Assembly: GCA_025061865.1 (NCBI GenBank)
Contig: JANXAA010000129.1
Span: 1-6,471 of the forward strand
Direction: 5' to 3'
DNA: 6,471 nt
DNA from: Acidobacteriota bacterium
GTDB lineage: Bacteria > Acidobacteriota > HRBIN11
Shown: piece by piece, positions 1-5,641 of the stretch
How the letters are laid out: each line of letters opens with the position of its first letter
Numbering within the stretch: the stretch's first letter is position 1
The notes under the pieces: model-generated
What the model saw: the letters and a program-made list of their open reading frames with translations, nothing else
The model's database searches: none
Told to the model about the DNA's origin: nothing
Translations under genes and position numbers: made by a program

Positions 1-2280
1 TACTCGTTTGGCATCATGCTGGCCGCCTTCATCACGGGCATTGCCGTCGGCGCCGCTGTCTTGGCCCGTATCGAGCGGTTCATCGAGAATCCCCTGCGAT
101 TCTTCGGATGGACGCAGGTCTGGGCGGGCTTGCTCGTCCTCCTCCCCCTGCCTTTGTATCCGTACATCCCGTGGTTGTTCAAGCAGTACGCCAGTCTGTT
201 CTCCAGCCGGCTCGGGGCCTTCTACCTCTACGAATTCGGCAAGCTCCTGCTCTGCTACCTCATCATGCTTCCGCCGACGGTATTCATCGGCATGGCCCTG
301 CCCCTACTCGTGAAGGGCCTTAGCCGGAGCCTGACCTCCTTAGGTCAGGATACCGGTCGCGTGTATGCATGGAACACCTGGGGCAACGTCCTGGGTGCTC
401 TGGTCGCCGGGATGGCCCTCCTACCGGCCCTGGGGACGGAGCGTCTGATTCGGTGGAGTGCCATCGGGAACGGCTTCCTGGGCCTGGCGGCCGTGGTCCT
501 CTTTCGCGGCTCGGCGCCGACGGAGCGTCGTGCTGGATGGGTCGCCGTCGTGCCGGCTGGATTGGCCATCGGCTTGATGGTCGCCTACCCATTCCTGACG
601 GGACCCTGGGATACCCGGTGGTTTACGCTCCAGCCGTTCCGGCGAGGCCCTGCCCTGTCTTTAGCCGAGACTCAGCGGCGCTTCCAGTCGCAGGAAGTCG
701 TCCTCTCCCGAGACGATCCGGCTGCCCACTTGATGGTCGTGCGCTACCGACCTCCGAGGCAGGCCTCGGATACCCATGGGAAGAACGAGAATGCGCGGGA
801 ATCTGAGAGCTATACCCTGTTCGTGAATGGCAAGCCGGACGCTTCTTCGCATGGCGATATGCCGACCCAGGTCCTTTCAGCCCACATTCCCCTGCTCTTG
901 CATCCGGATCCTCAGGACGTCCTCATCATCGGCCTGGCCAGCGGTACGACAGCCGGCTCGGCCCTGAAGCACCCGGTCCGTCGGGTGGACGTCGTCGATA
1001 TCGTCGGGGCCATGCCTCAAGCGACCCGATTCTTCCTGCCGTGGAATGGAAATCCCTTCGCCGATCCCCGGTTTCGACTCATCATCGACGACGCCCGGAG
1101 CTACTTGCTGTACACCCGCTATACTTACGACGTCATTATCTCAGAACCTTCGAACCCCTGGATGGCTGGGACGGGGGCCCTGTTCTCGGTCGACTTTTAT
1201 CAGCAGGCCGTTCGCGCCCTGCGGCCCGACGGGCTATACCTCCAGTGGCTTCAGGCCTACGAGATGGGGGACTCTGCTTTCGTCGCCGTCGTCCGGAGCT
1301 TTCGGCAGGTCTTCCCGTGGGTATATGGATTCCAGGGAAATTCCAAAGACGTTCTCCTTATCGGCAGCCGGACGCCCCTCCGACCCCGATGGGACGTCCT
1401 GCAAGAACGCTGGGAGCGCATTCGGGACCACCTAAGGACCTTGCGCATCGAAGACTTGCCAACCCTGCTCTACTTCCAGCGGTTCTCCCCGGCCACAGTC
1501 GATTACATCGCTGCCCTGGATGACTTAGAGAATACGGACGACAATCACCTTCTTGAGTACCGGGCCCCGCGAGACCTCTTCCAGCGCCTCGGTGTCGTCT
1601 TGCCCGAACGCTTCGACGAGCGTCCGATAGCCGCCCCGACCCTGTTCTGGAACGAGTATGTCCGACGTCATAGGCAGAACGTCCGGCCTTTAGTAATCCT
1701 ACCTATCTTAGCCGACAGCCGCATCGGGTATCCCGACCTCCTACGCACCTTTCAGATAGTCACCTACCACCTCTACGGGCTGGATTTGAGGACCCGCCCC
1801 GAGGCGGCTCCGTGGTTCCCGCCGACGTTCTGGATCCAGGCCCCGCTCTCGGGCAAGACCCTCGCCGACCAGGTTCAGACCTGGCTTCAGCAGGGGCTCC
1901 GGTCCCAGGCCGCCCGGCTCGTTCAGGAATATGCGCCCGTCATCCTGACCGCCTCCGTCCTGTCTCCTGAGCAAGCCGCCTTTTGGGAGGTCCACCTGCG
2001 GGCCTGGGTGTCGGACTCGGTGCCGGAACCGCCACTTCGCCAAATCTATATTGAATGGCTTATGGCTACAGGGCAGACCCAAGAGGCCACCCAGGCCCTT
2101 CTCGGGTGGTTCCAAAGTCCGTCCCCGCCCCCGGTCGAGTGGGCCGTCCTGCGGGCCTGCCAGATCGACCGGACGGACCTTTGCGAGACAGTCCGAGCGG
2201 CCGCTTTACGACGTGGGACTCATCTCGTCTTAGAGCGTCTTGGGGAAATCGGGGCATGGCGAGGGGAGGTGGAAAGATAG
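1..2280 (+). CDS. Membrane-fused spermidine synthase-like SAM-binding protein (5' partial)
   Basis: The reading frame is open from base 1 (Y-S-F-G-I before the first ATG at 16), and the first visible residues already form a membrane helix, so the true start lies upstream. Numbering from the ATG at 16 (754 aa), hydrophobic segments lie near residues 1-17, 32-52, 75-99, 122-140, 150-164 and 174-195. The stretch GRVYAWNTWGNVLGALVAG (114-132) is typical of the MFS-like half of fused spermidine synthases. The soluble domain begins around 265 with VNGKPDASSHGDMPTQ (270-285), followed by the SAM-binding motif VLIIGLASGTTAG (302-314), an acidic strand end VDVVDIV and then YDVIISEPSNPWMAGTGALF (371-390). 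The last ~200 residues are helical and TPR-like. In true aminopropyltransferases the loop after YDVI carries a catalytic Asp (D-S-T/S-D-P); here it reads SEPSNPW, so polyamine synthesis is doubtful. The fold assignment is firm, but the substrate is unknown. Confidence 0.85.
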   Translation, partial: YSFGIMLAAFITGIAVGAAVLARIERFIENPLRFFGWTQVWAGLLVLLPLPLYPYIPWLFKQYASLFSSRLGAFYLYEFGKLLLCYLIMLPPTVFIGMALPLLVKGLSRSLTSLGQDTGRVYAWNTWGNVLGALVAGMALLPALGTERLIRWSAIGNGFLGLAAVVLFRGSAPTERRAGWVAVVPAGLAIGLMVAYPFLTGPWDTRWFTLQPFRRGPALSLAETQRRFQSQEVVLSRDDPAAHLMVVRYRPPRQASDTHGKNENARESESYTLFVNGKPDASSHGDMPTQVLSAHIPLLLHPDPQDVLIIGLASGTTAGSALKHPVRRVDVVDIVGAMPQATRFFLPWNGNPFADPRFRLIIDDARSYLLYTRYTYDVIISEPSNPWMAGTGALFSVDFYQQAVRALRPDGLYLQWLQAYEMGDSAFVAVVRSFRQVFPWVYGFQGNSKDVLLIGSRTPLRPRWDVLQERWERIRDHLRTLRIEDLPTLLYFQRFSPATVDYIAALDDLENTDDNHLLEYRAPRDLFQRLGVVLPERFDERPIAAPTLFWNEYVRRHRQNVRPLVILPILADSRIGYPDLLRTFQIVTYHLYGLDLRTRPEAAPWFPPTFWIQAPLSGKTLADQVQTWLQQGLRSQAARLVQEYAPVILTASVLSPEQAAFWEVHLRAWVSDSVPEPPLRQIYIEWLMATGQTQEATQALLGWFQSPSPPPVEWAVLRACQIDRTDLCETVRAAALRRGTHLVLERLGEIGAWRGEVER

Positions 2281-2294
2281 GGACAGACTTAGCA

Positions 2295-2321
2295 CCAGGT
2301 CGAGGCACGTCCCCAACCTGG
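2295..2321 (+). terminator. Weak hairpin after the spermidine synthase-like gene
   Basis: CCAGGT at 2295-2300 pairs perfectly with ACCTGG at 2316-2321 across a 15-base loop, starting 14 bases after the stop codon. No T-run follows. Its position suits transcript termination or 3'-end protection, but a 6-bp stem with a long loop is weak evidence. Confidence 0.2.
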
Positions 2322-2346
2322 CTGATGAATGATGATGCAATTGACC

Positions 2347-2479
2347 ATTCGGGTGTTCGGCGGGTCGAGAACCCACTTGTCGGAAGCTGGCAGGTCGGTG
2401 GGCGTTAGGTCTCCCCTGGGTTCTTTGGCCACGGCCGACGGCTCGCTTACACGATTTGTCCATCTGCCGAACTGCCCGA
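2347..2479 (+). repeat. Leader repeat, copy 1 (before the coiled-coil gene)
   Basis: This untranslated stretch aligns with 2905-3071. In order, the shared blocks are ATTCGG (2347), a small hairpin GGGT-cgaga-ACCC (2362-2374), GTCGGAAG (2379-2386), a diverged 4-base patch, CA-GTCG-T-GGCGTT (2391-2406), GGCCACGGCCG (2427-2437) and CTGCCGAACTGCCCGA (2464-2479). Distances between blocks match those in copy 2 to within about 2 bases until the last block. It could be a structured 5' leader RNA, a dispersed intergenic repeat, or the remains of a segmental duplication. It matches no riboswitch class that I recognise. Confidence 0.55.
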
Positions 2480-2515
2480 CGGCCGAATTCCCGGACGGCC
2501 GGAAGGAGGTTTTCC

Positions 2516-2899
2516 ATGGCGGCTACGTTAGAGGAACGGGTCGCTTACCTGGAGGGCCGGGTCGAGGAACAGTCTCGCCTGGGCGCCGAACTTCGGGAGA
2601 TGGTCTCCCACTTGGACCAGAAGGTCGACCGCTTTCGGGAAGAACTGATGGCCCGCATTCAGGCGGTCGACCAGAAGGTCGACCGGGTCCGGGAGGAGCT
2701 CATGGCTCAAATCCGGGCCGTCGACCAGAAGCTGACAGCCCAGATTCAGGCCGTCGACCAGAAGGTCGACCGCTTTCGAGAAGAACTGGCCGCTCAGATC
2801 CGGGCCCTGGACCAGAAGATGACCCGATACTTCACCTGGCTGATAGGGCTATACGTCGCTGGCCTCTTGGCCATCATGGCGGCCCTGCTGGGTCGGTAA
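2516..2899 (+). CDS. Repetitive coiled-coil protein with C-terminal membrane anchor
   Basis: The product is 127 aa. The ATG at 2516 is chosen because AAGGAGG (2503-2509) sits 6 bases upstream; the in-frame extension to 2456 has no such site and reads as arginine-rich noise. Residues 1-104 are charged and helical with no glycine or proline after residue 23, as expected of a continuous coiled coil. From residue 33 it repeats an 18-residue unit starting (L/V)DQKVDR(F/V)REEL, interrupted by one 11-residue unit VDQKLTAQIQA. Residues 105-125 (YFTWLIGLYVAGLLAIMAALL) form one membrane helix, leaving almost nothing beyond it, so this is a tail-anchored topology with the coiled coil probably in the cytoplasm. 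It resembles small membrane coiled-coil proteins of the DUF1640 type in overall design, but I cannot assign a family or function. It lies between the leader repeats and may be co-transcribed with its neighbours. Confidence 0.8.
   Translation: MAATLEERVAYLEGRVEEQSRLGAELREMVSHLDQKVDRFREELMARIQAVDQKVDRVREELMAQIRAVDQKLTAQIQAVDQKVDRFREELAAQIRALDQKMTRYFTWLIGLYVAGLLAIMAALLGR
2612..2806 (+). repeat. In-gene tandem repeat, 54-bp units with one 33-bp unit
   Basis: The units are 2612-2665 (54 bp), 2666-2719 (54 bp), 2720-2752 (33 bp) and 2753-2806 (54 bp); a fifth begins at 2807 and runs into the membrane helix. Each opens with (GTC/TTG/CTG)GACCAGAAG, and GTCGAC recurs within and between units. The frame is kept because both 54 and 33 are multiples of three. 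The 33-bp unit is a 54-bp unit lacking its central 21 bp, that is, exactly one heptad. Confidence 0.85.
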
Positions 2900-2904
2900 G
2901 CGGG

Positions 2905-3071
2905 ATTCGGCACACCCCGGGGATTCGGGAATCCAGCCGTCGGAAGACGCCAAGTCGATAGGCGTTGAGGGGCCTCAAGGGGTCCTCAGGCCACGGCCGT
3001 GGCGTTAGTGGCGCCTTTGAGCCCCTGGGGGCGAACCCGGCTGGAGGGAACCCAGCTGCCCAACTGCCCGA
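2905..3071 (+). repeat. Leader repeat, copy 2 (before the TPR gene)
   Basis: This is the second copy of the element at 2347-2479: ATTCGG (2905-2910), hairpin GGATT-cggg-AATCC (2921-2934), GTCGGAAG (2939-2946), CA-GTCG-T-GGCGTT (2951-2966), GGCCACGGCCG (2989-2999) and CTGCCCAACTGCCCGA (3056-3071). Across the 28 bases from GTCGGAAG to GGCGTT the copies agree at about 22 positions. In this copy the ACGCC (2947-2951) and GGCGT (2961-2965) arms can pair, TTGAGG/CCTCAA forms another palindrome (2965-2978), and GCCACGGCCGTGGC (2990-3003) is a perfect 14-base palindrome. Those three structures are not all kept in copy 1. Confidence 0.55.
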
Positions 3072-3085
3072 TTCTGGAGGTCCCC

Positions 3086-3988
3086 ATGCGTCGGAAGGTT
3101 TCCATCGGGACGGGGCGGCTCAGCGTCCGGGCCCTACTGGCCGTCTTGGGCCTGACCTTCGCCCTGCAGATTGCCTGGAATTACCGGACGGAACGCCACT
3201 TCGGGGCAGCCTTCCCGACCATCTACTCGGTCCTGTACCTCCCCCGGGGCACGCTCCTGGACCTCATCTCGATGGGCTTCCGTCAGACCCTGGCCGACGT
3301 CATCTACCTGTGGTCGATTCAGTTCTACGGAAGCTACGAAAACCCCATCCGCTATCAGTACATCCATAAAATCTACACGCTTATCGCCGAGCTCGACCCC
3401 CTGTACCGGGACCCCTACCGCCTGGCTGGCCTCATCTGCGTCTACGAGGAACGTCGCCTCTACGACTGCGCCCTGCCGATCCTCGACCTCGGCCTTCGCA
3501 ACAACCCCGACGCCTGGGAAATCGCCGTCGATGCCGGCTACTATAGTTGGTATCAAGCCCGGGACTACAAAAAAGCCTACGAATATTTCGATAAAGCCTC
3601 CCGCATCCCTGGCGCACCGCCCTGGACCATCTCCTGGAAGGCCCGCCTCAAAGGCGAGATGGGCCGTTTGGAGGACGCCTTAGCCCTTTGGCGCTACGTG
3701 GCCGAGACGGCCCCCGACAGCTTTACGGGTCGGGTCGCCCAGTCTCATATCCATGACCTGCAACTGTGGATCCAAGCTCAGGAAATTCAGCGTTGGGTCG
3801 ACCGCTTCTATCAACGCTATGGCTTCATCCCCCGGGACCTCACCGCCCTACGCCAAATTGGCTATACGGGACCCTTAACAGACCCCGAGGGCCGTCCCTT
3901 CCGGTACAACCCCGCCATGGCTCGGGTCGAGCCCCATCCCGACTCGCTTATCTTCCAATCTCATCTGTTCCGACAAAGAGTGTGGTAA
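3086..3988 (+). CDS. Membrane-anchored TPR protein
   Basis: The product is 300 aa. The start at 3086 is chosen for GGAGG (3076-3080) 5 bases upstream; the frame is open back to 2999 but that part lies inside the leader repeat. A basic N-terminus (MRRK) precedes a hydrophobic helix at about 13-31 (VRALLAVLGLTFALQIAWN), either a membrane anchor or an uncleaved signal. Residues 43-110 carry the landmarks of this family: SVLYLPRGTLLDLISMGFRQTLADVIYLWSIQFYGSY, then RYQYIHKIYTLIAELDP. TPR-like helical pairs follow at about 108-207, including YKKAYEYFDKAS and RLEDALALWRYVAETAPDS. The C-terminus has a PRDLTAL...GYTGPLTDPEGRPFRYNP module that resembles a short substrate- or partner-binding tail. I recall similar proteins from acidobacterial and deltaproteobacterial genomes, sometimes near pilin genes, but the function is unknown. 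It should face the periplasm if the helix is an N-in anchor. Confidence 0.82.
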   Translation: MRRKVSIGTGRLSVRALLAVLGLTFALQIAWNYRTERHFGAAFPTIYSVLYLPRGTLLDLISMGFRQTLADVIYLWSIQFYGSYENPIRYQYIHKIYTLIAELDPLYRDPYRLAGLICVYEERRLYDCALPILDLGLRNNPDAWEIAVDAGYYSWYQARDYKKAYEYFDKASRIPGAPPWTISWKARLKGEMGRLEDALALWRYVAETAPDSFTGRVAQSHIHDLQLWIQAQEIQRWVDRFYQRYGFIPRDLTALRQIGYTGPLTDPEGRPFRYNPAMARVEPHPDSLIFQSHLFRQRVW

Positions 3989-4041
3989 TCAGGGGGTCGG
4001 CTTTTGCGGGCTTTGGAGGCAGGGTTCGCCAGGCGGGCCGA

Positions 4042-4056
4042 TAGCCTTCAAGGCTA
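4042..4056 (+). terminator. Short palindromic hairpin after the TPR gene
   Basis: TAGCCTT and AAGGCTA flank a single C, which gives a 6-bp stem with a TCA loop, 53 bases after the TPR stop codon and in the gap between convergent genes. Only a short CCTTT follows, so Rho-independent termination is possible but weakly supported. Confidence 0.3.
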
Positions 4057-4119
4057 CCTTTGGGGTCGCCCCTGGGAGGGACAACCTGCGGCCCCCTTAC
4101 CCCTCCATGGAAACCACGG

Positions 4120-4148
4120 GCCCCGGGGCAGTGCCTCCCCGCCGGGGC
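4120..4148 (-). terminator. GC-rich inverted repeat after pilin A
   Basis: GCCCCGG (4120-4126) and CCGGGGC (4142-4148) form a perfect 7-bp stem around a 15-base loop that holds a smaller GGC/GCC pair. It lies 62 bases beyond the pilin A stop codon in the convergent gap and could serve either strand. The T-run on the minus side is minimal (GTGGTTT). This 222-base gap (3989-4210) otherwise shows no gene or tRNA. Confidence 0.3.
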
Positions 4149-4210
4149 ATCCTGCTGTAGCGACGCCGGTCCGCGTGGGAGGAATCGCTGGCCTGCTCAA
4201 TACAACGGCT

Positions 4211-4825
4211 TCACCTCTGCATCCCCTCGGGAAAGGCAATGAACTGGCCCCCTGCAAATACGATGTCACATCGGACCTCGGTAAAGCCCGCACAGGTCAG
4301 CGTACACGTGCCTTCCGGCTCGTACGCATTCAAAGCGGCATTCCACTTGGCGTGGGTGCAATCGGCTTGATGGTCCCGCCCGAGGCTCCGTAAGCTGTAG
4401 TGCGTAGCCCACGGATTGGTCCATATTTGGAGGCAATTATCGTCTCCTATGTCCACGGAGCCGCCGCCTTGCACCCCCAAACCCACATAGTGCAAAGGCC
4501 ACCGCCAGCCGTCGCAGACCACCGGATTTTGAAACCACCAGCCGCCCTTCTGGAGACCTATCGAAATGCCAGCTGGCGTTTTGCAGTCAGGAGCCCCCAA
4601 ATCCCCGTCGGTGGGGGGATAGGCACTACAATCCGTAAACGCGGACTCGATGGCATTGCCAAGGGCCTTCATATCGCCCATCGTCCGCTTCTGCCGAGCC
4701 CTCTGGATCGCCGATAGCAGGTTCGGGATGGCGATGGCGGCGATGATGCCGATGATCGCCACGACGATGAGGAGCTCGATCAGAGAAAAGCCCGACCGGC
4801 TTTTGGAAGTCCGTCGGACCCACAT
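4211..4825 (-). CDS. Type IV pilin / GspG-like protein (pilin A)
   Basis: The product is 204 aa. ATG at 4825-4823 follows GAGGGGG with a 4-base gap. The prepilin leader MWVRRTSKSRSG ends in Gly12; cleavage and N-methylation by prepilin peptidase would give mature Phe1, with Glu5 present (FSLIE). The hydrophobic N-terminal helix runs to about residue 40. The globular part has DCKTP (80-84), VCDGWRWPLHY (103-113), SLGRD (147-151) and FAGGQFIAFPEG (190-201). DGW-P-Y and S-LG-D are reminiscent of major pseudopilin GspG (D-W-G-P...S-G-DG). Eight cysteines (66, 81, 104, 131, 156, 174, 178, 186) all match pilin B. It could be a pilus subunit or a type II secretion pseudopilin; no assembly genes are visible to decide between these. 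Tryptophans are frequent (GGWWFQ, WRWP). It has its own promoter, so it is probably transcribed separately from pilin B. Confidence 0.88.
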   Translation of the reverse strand: MWVRRTSKSRSGFSLIELLIVVAIIGIIAAIAIPNLLSAIQRARQKRTMGDMKALGNAIESAFTDCSAYPPTDGDLGAPDCKTPAGISIGLQKGGWWFQNPVVCDGWRWPLHYVGLGVQGGGSVDIGDDNCLQIWTNPWATHYSLRSLGRDHQADCTHAKWNAALNAYEPEGTCTLTCAGFTEVRCDIVFAGGQFIAFPEGMQR

Positions 4826-4878
4826 GACACCCCCTCTTTGGGAATACCTTTATAGACCAATCCTTTCCAAGGCTGACA

Positions 4879-4907
4879 ATTAAATACATTACTTCGACTC
4901 TTTTCAA
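4879..4907 (-). promoter_or_regulatory. Sigma-70-type promoter of pilin A
   Basis: Read on the minus strand, TTGAAA (4907-4902) and TTTAAT (4884-4879) are separated by exactly 17 bases, and each matches its consensus at 5 of 6 positions. It sits in the only clearly AT-rich patch of the window (about 4845-4935). Transcription would begin near 4872, giving a leader of roughly 47 bases. An alternative -35, TTGTCA (4879-4874), with TCTATA (4856-4851) lies just downstream and could be a second start. Confidence 0.5.
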
Positions 4908-4919
4908 CTCTTACGAAGT
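4891..4919. promoter_or_regulatory. Operator-like dyad over the pilin A -35 box
   Basis: ACTTCG (4891-4896) and CGAAGT (4914-4919) are perfect inverted 6-mers separated by 17 bases. The dyad centre (4905) falls inside the proposed -35 hexamer. Two CTCTT direct repeats lie within (4898-4902 and 4908-4912). The spacing between half-site centres is about 23 bases, close to two helical turns, which suits a dimeric regulator binding one face of the DNA. No regulator gene is present here. Confidence 0.35.
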
Positions 4920-4971
4920 GGATGGAGTGGGTAAAGTAAGAATAGGGGAGCGTAAGACCGACTCGAGGAGG

Positions 4972-5003
4972 TGAGAGGGCCCCCTCAAGCCGGGGCCCTC
5001 TCA
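4972..5003 (-). terminator. Strong hairpin after pilin B
   Basis: TGAGAGGGCCCC (4972-4983) and GGGGCCCTCTCA (4992-5003) form a perfect 12-bp stem with an 8-base loop, beginning 20 bases after the pilin B stop codon. It is the strongest hairpin I found in the window. No T-run follows on the minus strand (the next bases are CCTCCTCGAG), so it may be a non-canonical terminator or an mRNA-stabilising 3' end. It separates the two pilin genes. Confidence 0.65.
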
Positions 5004-5023
5004 TCAGACTGAAAGTTGGAAGA

Positions 5024-5641
5024 TTATTTCTGGAAGCCCTCCGGGAAGGCGACAAACTGACCGCCTGCAAAGGCGATATCACAGGCCACGTTGCCAAATC
5101 CTTGACAAGTAACCGCACCCGCGCACGGGGTACCCCCGACTTCATAAATATTGTTCGTCGCATTCCACTGGGCATGGTTGCAGTCCGTAGCACCATCCCG
5201 GCCCAAGCTTAGAAGAGATGCCGTCATCTTCCATGCAGTGCCAAAAACGTTTGTACAGTTGGGGTCTCCCACAGTTGTCACCGTACCGGGGTCACCCGTG
5301 GCGGGAGATTTATAATCCATAGGTCGTCGCCAGCCGTCACAAATGATGGGGTTCTGAAGTGCACCTGCCTTGGAGAGGTTTTGGACCAGCGTACCAGGCG
5401 TTTTGCAATCTGCACCCAAGGGACCACTGTTATCTCCCGCTGGATAAGCCCCGCATTCCGCGTTGATCGACTCGATAGCCGTGCCTAGCGACTTCATGTC
5501 GCCCATCGTCCGCTTCTGGCGGCCCTTCTGGAGGGCCGACATCAGGTTCGGGATGGCGATGGCGGCGATGATGCCGATGATCGCCACGACGATGAGGAGT
5601 TCGATCAGGGAGAACCCCTGGCCCTTTTTACGTTTCAGCAT
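5024..5641 (-). CDS. Type IV pilin / GspG-like protein (pilin B)
   Basis: The product is 205 aa. The ATG at 5641-5639 is chosen because GGGAGG lies 7 bases upstream and because it gives a short basic prepilin leader, MLKRKKGQG. The frame is open 40 codons further upstream, but that would bury the leader. Cleavage after Gly9 gives mature Phe1 and Glu5. The N-terminal helix is nearly identical to that of pilin A. The globular part has ADCKTP (77-82), ICDGWRRPMDY (100-110), SLLSLGRDG (142-150) and FAGGQFVAFPEG (191-202). Cysteines are at 63, 79, 101, 129, 154, 173, 179 and 187. The class is pilus subunit or type II secretion pseudopilin, as for pilin A. Loops between conserved cysteines diverge strongly from pilin A, suggesting different surfaces or partners. 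It is upstream of pilin A on the same strand but followed by a strong hairpin. Confidence 0.88.
   Translation of the reverse strand: MLKRKKGQGFSLIELLIVVAIIGIIAAIAIPNLMSALQKGRQKRTMGDMKSLGTAIESINAECGAYPAGDNSGPLGADCKTPGTLVQNLSKAGALQNPIICDGWRRPMDYKSPATGDPGTVTTVGDPNCTNVFGTAWKMTASLLSLGRDGATDCNHAQWNATNNIYEVGGTPCAGAVTCQGFGNVACDIAFAGGQFVAFPEGFQK

Noticed and set aside
1046..1523. Overlapping open frames inside the spermidine synthase-like gene
   Set aside because: They are shadows in a GC-rich gene, with serine-, arginine- and proline-rich noise and no motif, while the main frame carries continuous conserved motifs.
2456..2515. Twenty-codon N-terminal extension of the coiled-coil protein
   Set aside because: It reads as arginine-rich noise through the leader repeat, while AAGGAGG is ideally placed for the ATG at 2516.
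2612..2806. CRISPR-like array
   Set aside because: The repeats are contiguous, in frame and encode a coiled coil; there are no unique spacers.
2999..3085. Earlier GTG start for the TPR protein
   Set aside because: It lies within the leader repeat and lacks a good ribosome-binding site; GGAGG sits 5 bases before the ATG at 3086 and the resulting N-terminus is a normal basic anchor.
3995..4045. Possible tRNA because of GGTTCGCC
   Set aside because: The T-loop consensus GGTTCGANTCC is not met, and I find no acceptor or anticodon stem around it.
4157..4190. REP-like palindrome AGCGA...TCGCT in the convergent gap
   Set aside because: Only 5 bp pair cleanly with two mismatches beyond, and I see no second copy in the window, so it is not distinguishable from chance.
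4211..4825. Pilin A as a conductive aromatic-rich nanowire subunit
   Set aside because: Tryptophans are frequent in the globular head, but the protein is long with a full head domain rather than the short helix-only form claimed for conductive pilins; nothing here shows conductivity.
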